Source: Billgrantia azerbaijanica
GTDB taxonomy: Bacteria; Pseudomonadota; Gammaproteobacteria; Pseudomonadales; Halomonadaceae
Direction of reading: 5' to 3'
DNA length: 64,000 bases
Assembly: GCA_004551485.1 (NCBI GenBank)
Contig: SBLD01000006.1
Span: forward strand, 125,901 to 189,900
This document shows positions 48,223 through 58,930 of this stretch, piece after piece. Numbering within the stretch: the stretch's first letter is position 1; every line of letters starts with the position of its first letter. The position numbers and the translations under genes were made by a program. The notes beneath the pieces are model-generated. The model saw nothing but the letters and a program-made list of their open reading frames with translations. It had not been told where the DNA came from and did no database searches.

Positions 48223-50625
48223 GGCGCCTTCTCCTGCGACGGCACTCCCCCGACATGGCGTGCGCGCAGCGCCTCGGCGGCGAACAGCACCCGTTCCGGC
48301 GTGGCCGGGGTGTCGAGGCGCACTGCCTCGGCGTAGTCGGCAAGGCTCGCCAGGGCGTCGCGCAGCGCCGACCACACCGCCATGCCGAGCATGAAGGGCG
48401 GCTCGCCAACCGCCTTGGAGCGGTAGATGCTGGCCATGGAGTTGGGGTGGCCCTCCATCAACTTGACGTTGAACACCGGCGGCAGGTCGCCGAAGGTGGG
48501 GATCTTGTAGGTGGCCGGGCCGTCGGAGATCAGCCGCCCGGCCTCGTTCCACTTCAGCTCCTCGCTGGTCAGCCAGCCCATGCCCTGGATGAAGCCGCCC
48601 TCCACCTGGCCCATGTCGATGGCCGGGTTCAGCGAGTCGCCGACGTCGTGCAGGATGTCGACCCGGTCGACCTGGTACTCGCCGGTCAGGGTGTCGACGC
48701 TGACCTCGGCCACGGCGGCGCCGAAGGCGTAGTAGTAGAAGGGGCGGCCCTTGCCGGTGGCGCGGTCGTAGTGGATCAGCGGCGTGGCATAGAAACCCTT
48801 CTCGGAGAGCGAGATGCGGGCGAGATACGCCGCCTGCACCAGCTCGCCCCAGGGAATGCGCTGCTCGCTCTCGCCGTGCCCGACGACCAGGTGGCCGTCC
48901 TCCAGGCGCATGTCCTCGCGATCCAGCCCCTGGTCCTGGTAGAGGTGCTCGTGGGCGAAGTCGAACAGCCGCGCCTTGAGTTTCACGCAGGCGTCGCGTG
49001 CCGCCTGGCCGTTGAGGTCGGCACCGCTGGAGGCGGCGGTGGGCGAGGTGTTGGGCACCTTGTCGGTGCGCGTGGCGGTGATGCGCACCTCGTCGAGGTC
49101 GAGGCCCAGCTCGCGTGCCACCACCTGGCAGACCTTGGTGTGCAGGCCCTGGCCCATCTCGGTGCCGCCGTGGTTGATCATCACGCTGCCGTCGGTATAG
49201 ACGTGCAGCAGGGCGCCGGCCTGGTTGAGGTGCTTGGCGGTGAAGGAGATGCCGAACTTCACCGGGGTCAGCGCCAGGCCGCGCTTGACGATGGGGCTCT
49301 CGGCATTGAACGCGGCGATGGCGCGGCGGCGCGCCCAGTAGTCGCTGCTCGCCTCGAGCCGCTCGACGAGTTCATGGAGCAGGCCGATCTGGTCCACCCG
49401 CTGGCCGTAGTGGGTGACCTGGCGGCCCGGGCGGTAGAAGTTGCGCTTGCGCACCGTCAGCGGGTCCTCGCCGATGCGCCGGGCGATGTCGTCCATCGCT
49501 GCCTCGATCGCCATCATGCCCTGGGGGCCGCCGAAACCGCGGAAGGCGGTGTTGGAGGCGGTGTGGGTCCGGGCGCGATGGCCGGTGACCCGCGCCGCGC
49601 CCAGCGAGTAGGCGTTGTCGCTGTGGAACATGGCACGGTCGACGATGGCTTCGGAGAGGTCCGGCGAATAGCCACAGTCGCCGATCACGGTGATCTCGCC
49701 GCCCTGGATCACCCCTTGGGCGTCGACGCCGAGGCGGTAGCGGTTGTGGAAGGGGTGGCGCTTGCCGGTGACGCGCATGTCCTCGGCGCGCGGCAGGCGC
49801 ACGCGGGTGGTGCGGCCGGTGCGCCGGGCGATCAGCGCGGCGATGCACGCCCAAGGCGAGGCCTGGGTCTCCTTGCCGCCGAAGCCGCCGCCCATGCGCC
49901 GCACCTCCACGGTCACGGCGTGGAAGGGGATGCCCAGCACCTCGGCGACCAGCTTCTGGGTCTCGCTGGGGTGCTGGTTGGAGGTGAAGACCACCACGCC
50001 CTCGTCCTCGCTGGGCTGCACCAGGCAAGCCTGGCCCTCCAGGTAGAAGTGCTCCTGGCCGCCGACGAACTGTTCGGCCTCGATCACGTGGGTGGAATTG
50101 GCGAGCGCCTGCTCCCAGTCGCCGCTCTGCTGCACGTGGGTCGGGCGCACGACCTCGCCGCGCTCGGCGGCAGCGACCGGGTCGAGGCTTGCCGGCCGCT
50201 CGTCGATGTCCACCACCGCGGCCTGGACCGCTTCGCGGGCCGCGCGATGGCTCTCGGCGGCCACGGCGAACAGCACCTGGCCGACGTAGCTGATCTCCTC
50301 CTCGACGAAGATCGGGTCGCCGGGGAAGACCGGGCCGATATCGGTGTGGCCCGGCACGTCGGCAAAGCCGACGACGTCGACCACCCCGGGCATGGTGCGC
50401 ACCTGCTCCAGGTCGAGCCGGGTCAGGCGGCCGTGGGCGACGGGCGAGAGCCCCAGCGCCACGTGCAGGGTGTCGGCGGGGGCCTTGAGGTCGTCGATGT
50501 AGGCGGCGCGACCGGTGACGTGCTTGACCGCGCTCTCGTGGGCCCGGGCATGAGGCTGCGCGTTCTCGCTGTGCCCTGGCCGTGCCTGCTCGACCTGGCG
50601 ACCTTGGGTGGCGGCGGGGGAAATC

Positions 50626-50642
<17 letters not shown>
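48219..50642 (-). CDS. xdhB: Xanthine dehydrogenase, molybdopterin-binding subunit
   Basis: 807 residues. It carries the aldehyde oxidase/xanthine dehydrogenase hammerhead domain (about 40-150) and two large molybdenum-binding domains. Motifs visible: VRRMGGGFGGKETQA, the arginine and phenylalanine loop FRGFGGPQGMMAIE, INHGGTEMGQGLHTKV, PTAASSGADLNGQA and the catalytic glutamate in KAVGEPPFMLGMAV. It hydroxylates hypoxanthine and xanthine to urate. Its start overlaps the end of xdhA by 17 bases and its stop overlaps xdhC. Electrons pass to the FeS and FAD centres of XdhA. Confidence 0.95.
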
Positions 50643-52086
<1,444 letters not shown>

Positions 52087-52153
52087 CGCCGTCTCGTCTT
52101 GTTGGCTATCGTATGGGCGTCAGGGGCGGCAGCGCATGGCGTACCGCCATTTC

Positions 52154-52169
52154 TTGACCAAGTGGTCAG
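52154..52169. promoter_or_regulatory. RutR-like operator 3, between xdhA and the regulator gene
   Basis: TTGACCA-AG-TGGTCAG: perfect 6-bp arms with a 2-base spacer, matching the pattern reported for E. coli RutR (TTGACCA-2 nt-TGGTCAA) except for the last base. It is 68 bases before xdhA and 136 bases before the regulator, so it could control both. Confidence 0.65.
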
Positions 52170-52304
52170 GATGTTTTCAGCATGGGCCAGAATGTCGCAC
52201 TTTGCAAGGGGCGAAGCGTCGGGGCGTGAACGGGCGGCGGGACGTTTGCAGGAAGGGCGGCAGTCAGGCAATCTCAGGCTTCCAGAAAGGGCAGGGGATG
52301 GTTG

Positions 52305-52985
52305 ATGTCACAGCTGCCAGGTGCAGAACGGGTCCCGCGGCTGCGAGAGGCCGGCGAGGGCAATGGTGCGACCCGCGCGCGCAACGAGCGCGAGATCCTC
52401 GCCGCCGCCGAGCGGGTCTTCGCCCGCCACGGCTATCGCGGCGCCAGCGTCCAGGCGATCGCCGAGGCGGCGGGGCTGCCCAAGTCCAACGTGCTCTACT
52501 ACATGGGCAGCAAGCGGGGACTCTACGTGCGCCTGCTGGAGCGCATGATGGCGCGCTGGAACGCGCTGCTCGACGACATCTCGGTGGAGGACGACCCGGC
52601 CGAGGTCTTGGAGGCCTTCATCCGCAGCAAGATGCAGCTGTCGCGCCGCCATCCCGAGGGCTCGCGGCTGTTCGCCGCCGAGATCCTGGGGGGCGCTCCC
52701 TTCCTGCAGGAGTACCTGCGCGGCGAACTGCGCGACTGGGTGCACGCCCGGGCGCGCATCTTCGAGCAGTGGGCCGAGCGCGGCCTGATGGACCCGGTCG
52801 ATCCCGTGTGGCTGATCTTCCTGATCTGGTCGGCCACCCAGCACTACGCGGATTTCGAGGCGCAGGTGCTCGGCATCACCGGCCGCGATACCCTCAGCGA
52901 CGCCGACGTCGAGGAGATCACCGCCTTCCTGACCCGGGTGATCCTCAAGGGCTGCGGGGTCCGGTCGCGCCAGGCCGAGGCATGA
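52305..52985 (+). CDS. TetR-type regulator, RutR family
   Basis: 226 residues from the ATG at 52305, with AGGGGATGG upstream. The N-terminal helix-turn-helix (about 25-75) reads ILAAAERVFARHGYRGASVQAIAEAAGLPKSNVLYYMGSKRGLYVRLL. The C-terminal part contains SKMQLSRRHPEGSRLFAAEILGGAP and LIFLIWSATQHYADFEAQV, close to the RutR segments LEVSRDYPQASRLF and STQHYADF. E. coli RutR binds uracil and thymine and regulates pyrimidine and purine use. Here the gene diverges from xdhABC and sits with guanine permease and deaminase genes, so I infer that it controls purine catabolism, perhaps with a purine-type effector. RutR-like sites are present at the expected promoters. Confidence 0.85.
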   Translation: MSQLPGAERVPRLREAGEGNGATRARNEREILAAAERVFARHGYRGASVQAIAEAAGLPKSNVLYYMGSKRGLYVRLLERMMARWNALLDDISVEDDPAEVLEAFIRSKMQLSRRHPEGSRLFAAEILGGAPFLQEYLRGELRDWVHARARIFEQWAERGLMDPVDPVWLIFLIWSATQHYADFEAQVLGITGRDTLSDADVEEITAFLTRVILKGCGVRSRQAEA

Positions 52986-53031
52986 TAGAGTAGGTAGTAG
53001 GTGCGCTGTCTGAGCTGAGAGGTGATAAGCG

Positions 53032-53220
53032 ATGAGTACCGCCAAGCAGGATGTCCGCCAGATGCTGGATTGGTTGCCGGAAGATTGTTCCCTGGAGGAT
53101 ATCCAGTATCACCTCTATGTGGCCGAGAAGGTCCAGCGAGGAAGTCGGCGAGCCGAGACAGAAGGGACTTTGAGCCAGACACAGGTGGAAGGGAAGCTTG
53201 CCAAGTGGCTCGACAGGTAG
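53032..53220 (+). CDS. Small antitoxin of a ParE/RelE-type system
   Basis: 62 residues starting MSTAKQDVRQMLDWLPEDCSLEDIQYHLYVAEKVQRG, with GAGAGGTGATAAGC upstream. It matches the size and pattern (LLDxLPEDCSLEDIQYHLYV, then VExxxAKWL near the end) of small antitoxins found before ParE/RelE-type toxins. I do not recognise a DNA-binding motif. The toxin gene starts within its last 16 bases, so the two are translationally coupled. It probably neutralises the toxin by direct binding and represses its own promoter, as is usual for the class; that part is inference. Confidence 0.72.
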   Translation: MSTAKQDVRQMLDWLPEDCSLEDIQYHLYVAEKVQRGSRRAETEGTLSQTQVEGKLAKWLDR

Positions 53221-53507
53221 AGTGGTCACCCGAGGCGTTAGAAGACCTGGAGCTCATCGCGGAGTACATTGAGCGAGACTCGCCGTTTTATGCTTCGGCG
53301 GTGGTTTCGAAGCTTGTCGACACGGCTCGTGGCTTGCCCGACCTGCCGGAAATGGGGCGTGTCGTGCCCGAACTCGGCGTGGACTTTCTGCGCGAACGCT
53401 TCGTCTACAGCTATCGCCTGATCTATCGAGTCGATCCTGAGCGTATCCTGGTCCTTGCCGTCATCCACGGTAAGCGCCTGCTGGAAAATACCGGTCGCTT
53501 CGACTGA
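53205..53507 (+). CDS. ParE/RelE-superfamily toxin
   Basis: 100 residues when started at the GTG at 53205, which overlaps the antitoxin end; a longer frame begins before the antitoxin but reads antisense-like sequence. The sequence VEWSPEALEDLELIAEYIERDSPFYASAVVSKLV is the typical ParE/RelE N-terminus, followed by LPDLPEMGRVVPEL and the C-terminal strand FVYSYRLIYRVDPERILVLAVIHGKR. ParE toxins poison gyrase, while RelE toxins cleave mRNA on the ribosome. The GRVVPEL and YRLIYRV features fit ParE better, but the activity is not established. It is followed 12 bases later by hrpB. Confidence 0.83.
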   Translation: MARQVEWSPEALEDLELIAEYIERDSPFYASAVVSKLVDTARGLPDLPEMGRVVPELGVDFLRERFVYSYRLIYRVDPERILVLAVIHGKRLLENTGRFD

Positions 53508-53519
53508 CGTGGTCCGATA

Positions 53520-55949
53520 GTGCTTCCCATCGATTCCCGTTTGCCCGCCATCCGTGAGGCCCTGGCCGCGCACTCCCGTTCACTGCTGGTGGCCGAGCCC
53601 GGCGCCGGCAAGACCACCCGCGTGCCCCTGGCACTGCTCGACGAACCCTGGTGCCGCGGTCAGCGGCTGCTGCTGCTCGAGCCGCGCCGGGTGGCGGCGC
53701 GCCTGGCCGCCGGCTTCATGGCGGAAAGCCTGGGAGAGACGGTCGGGGAGACCGTCGGCTACCGGATGCGCGGCGAGAGCCGGGTGGGCGCGACGACGCG
53801 CCTCGAGGTGGTCACCCAGGGGGTGCTGACGCGGATGCTGCAGGCGGACCCGCTGCTCGAGGGCGTGGCCGGCGTGATCTTCGACGAGTTCCACGAGCGC
53901 AGCCTCGAGGCCGACCTGGGCCTCGCCCTGGCGCTGGATGCGCAGTCGGTGCGCGACGACCTGCGCCTGCTGGTGATGTCGGCGACTCTCGACGTCGCGG
54001 CGCTCACCGGGGTGCTCGGCGAGCGCATGCCGGTGATCGACTGTCCGGGGCGCAGCTTTCCCGTCGAGACCCGTCATCGCCCCCTGAACGCCCGCCAGGA
54101 GAGCGCGCCCCAGCTGGCTCGTGCCGTGCTCGAGTCGCTGCAAGCGGCCGAGGGAGATGCCCTGGTGATCCTGCCCGGCGTCGGGGAAATCCGCCGCCTG
54201 GGTCGGGAGCTGGCAGGGCGGGCCCCCGAGCTGGCGATCCACGAGCTGCACGGTCGCCTGCCGCTTGCTGCCCAGCGCCAGGCATTGCGTCCCGACCCCG
54301 AAGGCCGGCGGCGGGTGGTGCTGGCCACCGCCATCGCCGAGTCGAGCGTCACCGTGGATGGCGTGCGCATCGTCGTCGATGCCGGCCAGGAGCGGGTACC
54401 CGTCTTCCAGCCGCGCAGCGGCCTGACCCGCCTGGAGACGCGCCGGGTCAACCGGGCCAGCGCCGACCAGCGGCGCGGCCGCGCCGGGCGCCAGGGGCCG
54501 GGTCTGTGCGTGCGGCTGTGGGCCGAGGAGCAGCCGCTGGTCCCCCATGGCGAACCGGAGATCCGCCAGGCCGACCTGGCGCCGCTCGCCTTCGAACTGG
54601 CGCGCTGGGGCATCAGCGATGCCGCCCAGCTCGACTGGGTGACGCCGCCGCCCGCGGCGGCGCTCGCGGCCGGCCGGGCGCTGCTCGCGCGGCTGGGCGT
54701 GCTGGACGCGGCCTGCCATCTCACCGCGCTCGGGCGGGCCTGCGCGCGCTGGCCGACCCACCCACGGCTGGCGGTGATGCTCGAGCGGGCCGCCGAGCTC
54801 GACGCCCGGCCGCTGGCCTGCGCCCTGGTCGCCCTGCTGGAGGGGCGCGACGGCGACGGCGAGACGGACCTTGAGGCGTCGCTGCGCCGGCGATTGGCCG
54901 ACGGCCGCGCCCACCGCCAGTGGCAGCAGGAGGCGCGGCGCCTGACCCGCATCGCCGGCTGCCGGCTCGAGGTAGCGAGCCTGGCGCCACTGGGCGAGTT
55001 GCTGGCGCTGGCCTATCCCGAGCGCGTCGCCCAGCGCCTCGAACCGGGGCGCTTCCGCCTGGCCGGCGGCGGACTGGCGACCCTGCCGGAGCATCATCCC
55101 CTGGCCCACGCCGACCTGCTGGTGGCCGCCGAGCTCGACGGCCAGGCCAGCGGGGCGCGGATCTACCGCGGCGTGGCGCTGGCTGCCGAGCGGCTGGCGG
55201 CGCTCTACCCCGAGATCGAGACATGGCAGGCAAGGATCGAATGGTCCGAGGCGCAGGGCCGGCTCGTCGGCGAGCGGGTGCGCGCCCTGGGCGCGGTGGT
55301 TCTGGCGCGCCGGCCGCTGTCCGAGCTGCCGCCGGAGGCGGTGCGCCGGGCGCTGCTCGACGCCCTGCGGCGCCGCGAGACACTGGCCTTCGACGAGTCG
55401 GCCGAGCAGCTTCGAGGCCGGATGGCCCTACTGCGTCGCGAGTTCGGCGACGCCTGGCCCGACTGGTCGCTGCCCGCGCTCCTCGCCGGGCTGGATGCGT
55501 GGCTGGGCCCTTACCTCGCTGGCGTGACGCGGCTCGAGGCGGTCGACAGGCTGCCGCTGGGTCGGATCCTGCTCGACAGCCTCGCTTGGCCGCTGCGCGC
55601 CCGCCTCGACGACCTCGCCCCGGAGTGGCTGGCGGTGCCCAGCGGTTCCCGTGTGCGCCTCGACTACCGGCCCTGCCTGGCGGGCAACGAGCCGGTGCTG
55701 GCCGTCAAGCTGCAGGAGACGTTCGGCTGGCGCGCCTCGCCGCGCATCGCCGACGGGCGCGTCGCGGTGCTGCTGCACCTGCTGTCGCCGGCGCGCCGGC
55801 CGCTGCAGGTCACGGCCGACCTGGCGAGCTTCTGGGCCAACGGCTACCCGGAGGTGCGCAAGGAGATGCGCGGCCGCTACCCCAAGCACCCCTGGCCGGA
55901 GGACCCGCTCAGCGCCGAGGCCACCGCGCGGACGAAGCGGCGAGGGTAG
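53520..55949 (+). CDS. hrpB: ATP-dependent helicase HrpB
   Basis: 809 residues, started at a GTG at 53520 (then LPIDSRLPAIREAL). A DEAH-family helicase: P-loop VAEPGAGKTTRVPLALL, motif II FDEFHERSLEADL (DEFH in place of DEAH), SAT in LLVMSATLDVAAL, and motif VI QRRGRAGRQGPG. The domain order (two RecA-like domains, winged-helix and ratchet, then a C-terminal HrpB domain with SFWANGYPEVRKEMRGRYPKHPWPEDP) matches HrpB exactly. Its biological role is not settled; HrpA/HrpB-type helicases act on RNA. It is close after the toxin gene and convergent with the P-type ATPase gene (16 bases between stops), with no clear terminator. Confidence 0.95.
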   Translation: MLPIDSRLPAIREALAAHSRSLLVAEPGAGKTTRVPLALLDEPWCRGQRLLLLEPRRVAARLAAGFMAESLGETVGETVGYRMRGESRVGATTRLEVVTQGVLTRMLQADPLLEGVAGVIFDEFHERSLEADLGLALALDAQSVRDDLRLLVMSATLDVAALTGVLGERMPVIDCPGRSFPVETRHRPLNARQESAPQLARAVLESLQAAEGDALVILPGVGEIRRLGRELAGRAPELAIHELHGRLPLAAQRQALRPDPEGRRRVVLATAIAESSVTVDGVRIVVDAGQERVPVFQPRSGLTRLETRRVNRASADQRRGRAGRQGPGLCVRLWAEEQPLVPHGEPEIRQADLAPLAFELARWGISDAAQLDWVTPPPAAALAAGRALLARLGVLDAACHLTALGRACARWPTHPRLAVMLERAAELDARPLACALVALLEGRDGDGETDLEASLRRRLADGRAHRQWQQEARRLTRIAGCRLEVASLAPLGELLALAYPERVAQRLEPGRFRLAGGGLATLPEHHPLAHADLLVAAELDGQASGARIYRGVALAAERLAALYPEIETWQARIEWSEAQGRLVGERVRALGAVVLARRPLSELPPEAVRRALLDALRRRETLAFDESAEQLRGRMALLRREFGDAWPDWSLPALLAGLDAWLGPYLAGVTRLEAVDRLPLGRILLDSLAWPLRARLDDLAPEWLAVPSGSRVRLDYRPCLAGNEPVLAVKLQETFGWRASPRIADGRVAVLLHLLSPARRPLQVTADLASFWANGYPEVRKEMRGRYPKHPWPEDPLSAEATARTKRRG

Positions 55950-55965
55950 GCAAGGCCACCAGGCC

Positions 55966-58737
55966 TCAGCCGGTCTTGGCATGCTCGCGGCCGTCTTCGG
56001 CAGGATCCCGTGTTCTGCCCCGGGGGTGGGCGCGCTGGCGCAACACCCACTTCTCCAGCTCGACGACCAGGTAGATCGCCACGCTGGCGGAGAGGATCGC
56101 CAGCCAGTGGCCGATGCCGAGCGCCGAGGCGCCGAAGATCAGCTGCATGACGGGCAGGTAGGTCCAGGCGAGCTGCAGCGCCAGTACCAGGCCAATGGCG
56201 ATCCACACCGGCCGGCTGCCGAACAGGCCGTGCAGGGAGAGGGTGCTGCCGAGCAGGAAGCGGCTGTTGATCAGGTAGGCGGCGCTGCCGGCCACCAGCA
56301 TGTTCACGGCGCCGGCGCGGGCCAGCTCGATGCTGCCGCCCTGGTAGTTGACGATCCACGAGAAGGTGCCGAAGACCCCGAGCAGCAGCAGCACCGAGAC
56401 GAACACCACGCGCCACAGCAGGAAGAGGTCGAGCAGCGGGGCTTTCGGATCGCGCGGCGCGCGCCGCATCAGGTCGTGCTCGCCCGACTCGAAGGCCAGG
56501 GCCAGTCCCAGCGTCACCGCCACCACCATGTTGACCCACAGCGCCTGCAGCGGCGTCACCGGCAGCTGGCTGCCGGCCAGCACGGCGAGCAGGATGGCCA
56601 GGCCCTGGCTGCCGTTGGTGGGCAGCAGGAAGGTGATGGTCTTGCGGATGTTGTCGTAGACCTTGCGGCCCTCGCGGATGGCGCCGACGATGGTGGCGAA
56701 GTTGTCGTCGGCGAGCACCATCTCGGCGGCCTCCTTGGCGGCCTCGGTGCCCTGGATACCCATGGCCACGCCGACGTCGGCGCGCTTGAGCGCCGGGCCG
56801 TCGTTGACGCCATCGCCGGTCATGGCGCAGATCCCGCCGCGCGCCTGCATCGCCTGGACCAGGCGCAGCTTGTGCTCCGGCGCCGCGCGGGCAAAGACAT
56901 CCACCTCGAGGATGCACGCCTCCAATTCCTCATCCGACATCGCTTCCACCTCGCGCCCGGTGAGGGCGCGCTCGGTGTGGGCAAAGCCGAGCTGGCGAGC
57001 GATGGCCAGGGCGGTGATGGCATGGTCGCCGGTCACCATCACCGGGCGAATGCCGGCGCTGAGGCACTGCCTCACTGCCTCGATGGCCTCTTCGCGAGGC
57101 GGGTCGAGCAGGCCGACGAGACCCAGCAGCACCAGCCCCTCTTCGGCGTGGGCGTCGGTGAGTTCGTGCAGATCGTGCACGGGCTTCTCGGCCAGGGCGA
57201 GTACACGCAGGCCCTGGGTAGAGAGCGCATGAATGCGCGCGTCCCACTCGTCGCGGTCGAGGTCGACCTCGCCGGCTTCGGTGCGTACCCGGTGGCACAT
57301 CTCCAGCAGCCGGTCCGGGGCACCCTTGACCAGCAGGCAGGGGGTGCCGTCCAGCTCATGGAGAGTGGCCATGTACTTGCGCTCGGATTCGAAGGGGATG
57401 GCGTCGTGGCGGTCGTGGTCACCGCGCAGGAGACGCGCGTCGAGCCCCGCCTTGGCCGCGGCCACCACCAGAGCGCCCTCGGTGGGGTCGCCGTGGATGC
57501 GCCAGCGGTCGTCCTCGTTAGCCAGTTCGGCGTCGTTGCACAGTACGCCGACCTTGAGAAAGTGACGCAGGGCGTGGTGGTCGTCGAGGTTCAGTACCGC
57601 TTCGTCGGGCCTGCCGTCGTGCACGGCATGGAAGGTCCCGTGCGGGGCGAAGCCCACGCCGTCGATGCGTACCTCGCCCTCGGGTAGCCAGATCGCCTGG
57701 GCGGTCATCTCGTTGCGGGTGAGGGTGCCGGTCTTGTCGGTGAAGATGGTGGAAATCGAGCCGAGGGTCTCGACGGCGGGCAGGCGGCGGATGATGGCGT
57801 TGCGCCGTGCCATGGCCTGTACGCCCAGCGCCAGGCCGATGGTGACGATGGCCGGCATGCCCTCGGGAATGGCCGCCACAGCGAGGCCCACGGCGGCCAT
57901 GAACATCTCGCTGATGGGCTCGCCATGAACGACGCTGCCGAACAGCGCCGTGAGAGTGGCGGCGCCGAGGATGAACAGGGCCAGCACGCGGCCGGCCCGG
58001 TCGAGCTGCAGTAGCAGCGGCGTCTTGAGCTTCTCGACCTCGCGCAGCAGCGCCGAGATGCGACCGAGCTCGGTCGCCTCGCCGGTCGCCACCACCAGCC
58101 CGCGAGCGGCGCCCTGCACGACCAGGGTGCCGGCATAGGCCATGCTGGTGCGGTCGCCGAGATCGGCCTCCTCGGCGACGGCCTCGGTCGCCTTGTCGAT
58201 GGCCGTCGATTCGCCGGTCAGGGCGGCTTCCTCGGTGCGCAGGCGCCTGGCCTCGAGCAGTCGCAGGTCGGCGGGCACGCGGTCGCCGCTCTCCATCAGC
58301 ACCACGTCGCCGGGTACCAGGGCTTCGGCCGGGATCACGCGTCGCTGGCCGCCGCGCAGCACCTGCGCCTGGGGCGAGAGCATGTCGCGGATGCGCTCCA
58401 GTGCCTGCTCGGCCTTGCCCTCCTGGATGAAGCCGATCAGCGCGATGACCGCCACCACGCCGAGGATGGCGGCGGCGTCCAGGCCGTGGCCCAGGCCAAG
58501 GCTCGCCCCGGCGGCCACGATCAGGATCAGCATCAGGAGGTTGTTGAACTGGGCGAGCAGGCGCTGCCACCAGGGGCGTGGCCGGCCTTGTGGCAGACGG
58601 TTGGGGCCATGGCGGGCCAGGCGGGTCTCGGCCTCGCTGGTATCGAGACCGTCGGCGCTGGCCTCGAGCCGCGACAGGGCCGCATCAACGCTCAGGGCGT
58701 GCCAGGCGGGGCATTCCGGCAGGTGGCGGTCGGCCAT
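55966..58737 (-). CDS. P-type cation-transporting ATPase (type II-like)
   Basis: 923 residues from the ATG at 58737 (MADRHLPECPAWHALSVDAALSRLEAS). Motifs: TGES at 174-177, M4 PEGMPAIV at 291-297, the phosphorylated aspartate D334 in DKTGTLT, the nucleotide site KGAPDRLLEMC and the hinge TGDGVNDGPALKRADVGVAMG. M5 contains LPTNGSQGL. In M6 the sequence is WVNMVVAVTLGLALAFE: the threonine and aspartate found in Ca2+ pumps (NxxTD) are replaced by V and A. The transported ion is therefore not a safe Ca2+ call; relatives are annotated only as cation ATPases. It is a single gene. Confidence 0.85.
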   Translation of the reverse strand: MADRHLPECPAWHALSVDAALSRLEASADGLDTSEAETRLARHGPNRLPQGRPRPWWQRLLAQFNNLLMLILIVAAGASLGLGHGLDAAAILGVVAVIALIGFIQEGKAEQALERIRDMLSPQAQVLRGGQRRVIPAEALVPGDVVLMESGDRVPADLRLLEARRLRTEEAALTGESTAIDKATEAVAEEADLGDRTSMAYAGTLVVQGAARGLVVATGEATELGRISALLREVEKLKTPLLLQLDRAGRVLALFILGAATLTALFGSVVHGEPISEMFMAAVGLAVAAIPEGMPAIVTIGLALGVQAMARRNAIIRRLPAVETLGSISTIFTDKTGTLTRNEMTAQAIWLPEGEVRIDGVGFAPHGTFHAVHDGRPDEAVLNLDDHHALRHFLKVGVLCNDAELANEDDRWRIHGDPTEGALVVAAAKAGLDARLLRGDHDRHDAIPFESERKYMATLHELDGTPCLLVKGAPDRLLEMCHRVRTEAGEVDLDRDEWDARIHALSTQGLRVLALAEKPVHDLHELTDAHAEEGLVLLGLVGLLDPPREEAIEAVRQCLSAGIRPVMVTGDHAITALAIARQLGFAHTERALTGREVEAMSDEELEACILEVDVFARAAPEHKLRLVQAMQARGGICAMTGDGVNDGPALKRADVGVAMGIQGTEAAKEAAEMVLADDNFATIVGAIREGRKVYDNIRKTITFLLPTNGSQGLAILLAVLAGSQLPVTPLQALWVNMVVAVTLGLALAFESGEHDLMRRAPRDPKAPLLDLFLLWRVVFVSVLLLLGVFGTFSWIVNYQGGSIELARAGAVNMLVAGSAAYLINSRFLLGSTLSLHGLFGSRPVWIAIGLVLALQLAWTYLPVMQLIFGASALGIGHWLAILSASVAIYLVVELEKWVLRQRAHPRGRTRDPAEDGREHAKTG

Positions 58738-58892
58738 CCGTTGTCTCCGAAGGGGCCAAGGATACGGCAACAGGTGTAGCACAGACGATGCTGCACTGCA
58801 GTGACGGAGAGCAAGATTTACGCGGTATCCCCACGCGGCGGCTCGGTCGGGAGGTTGAGCAAGCCCTTCCTGACAGGAGCGTGAGAGTGCGA

Positions 58893-58912
58893 CCGGAGGT
58901 GTGGGGCTCCGG
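58893..58912 (-). terminator. Hairpin after the last hut-locus transporter
   Basis: CCGGAG and CTCCGG form a 6-bp stem around an 8-base loop, 18 bases beyond the stop of the 58931-60277 gene. It may end the hut transcript; no T run. Confidence 0.35.
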
Positions 58913-58930
58913 CCGCGCGTTGTCGGTGGA

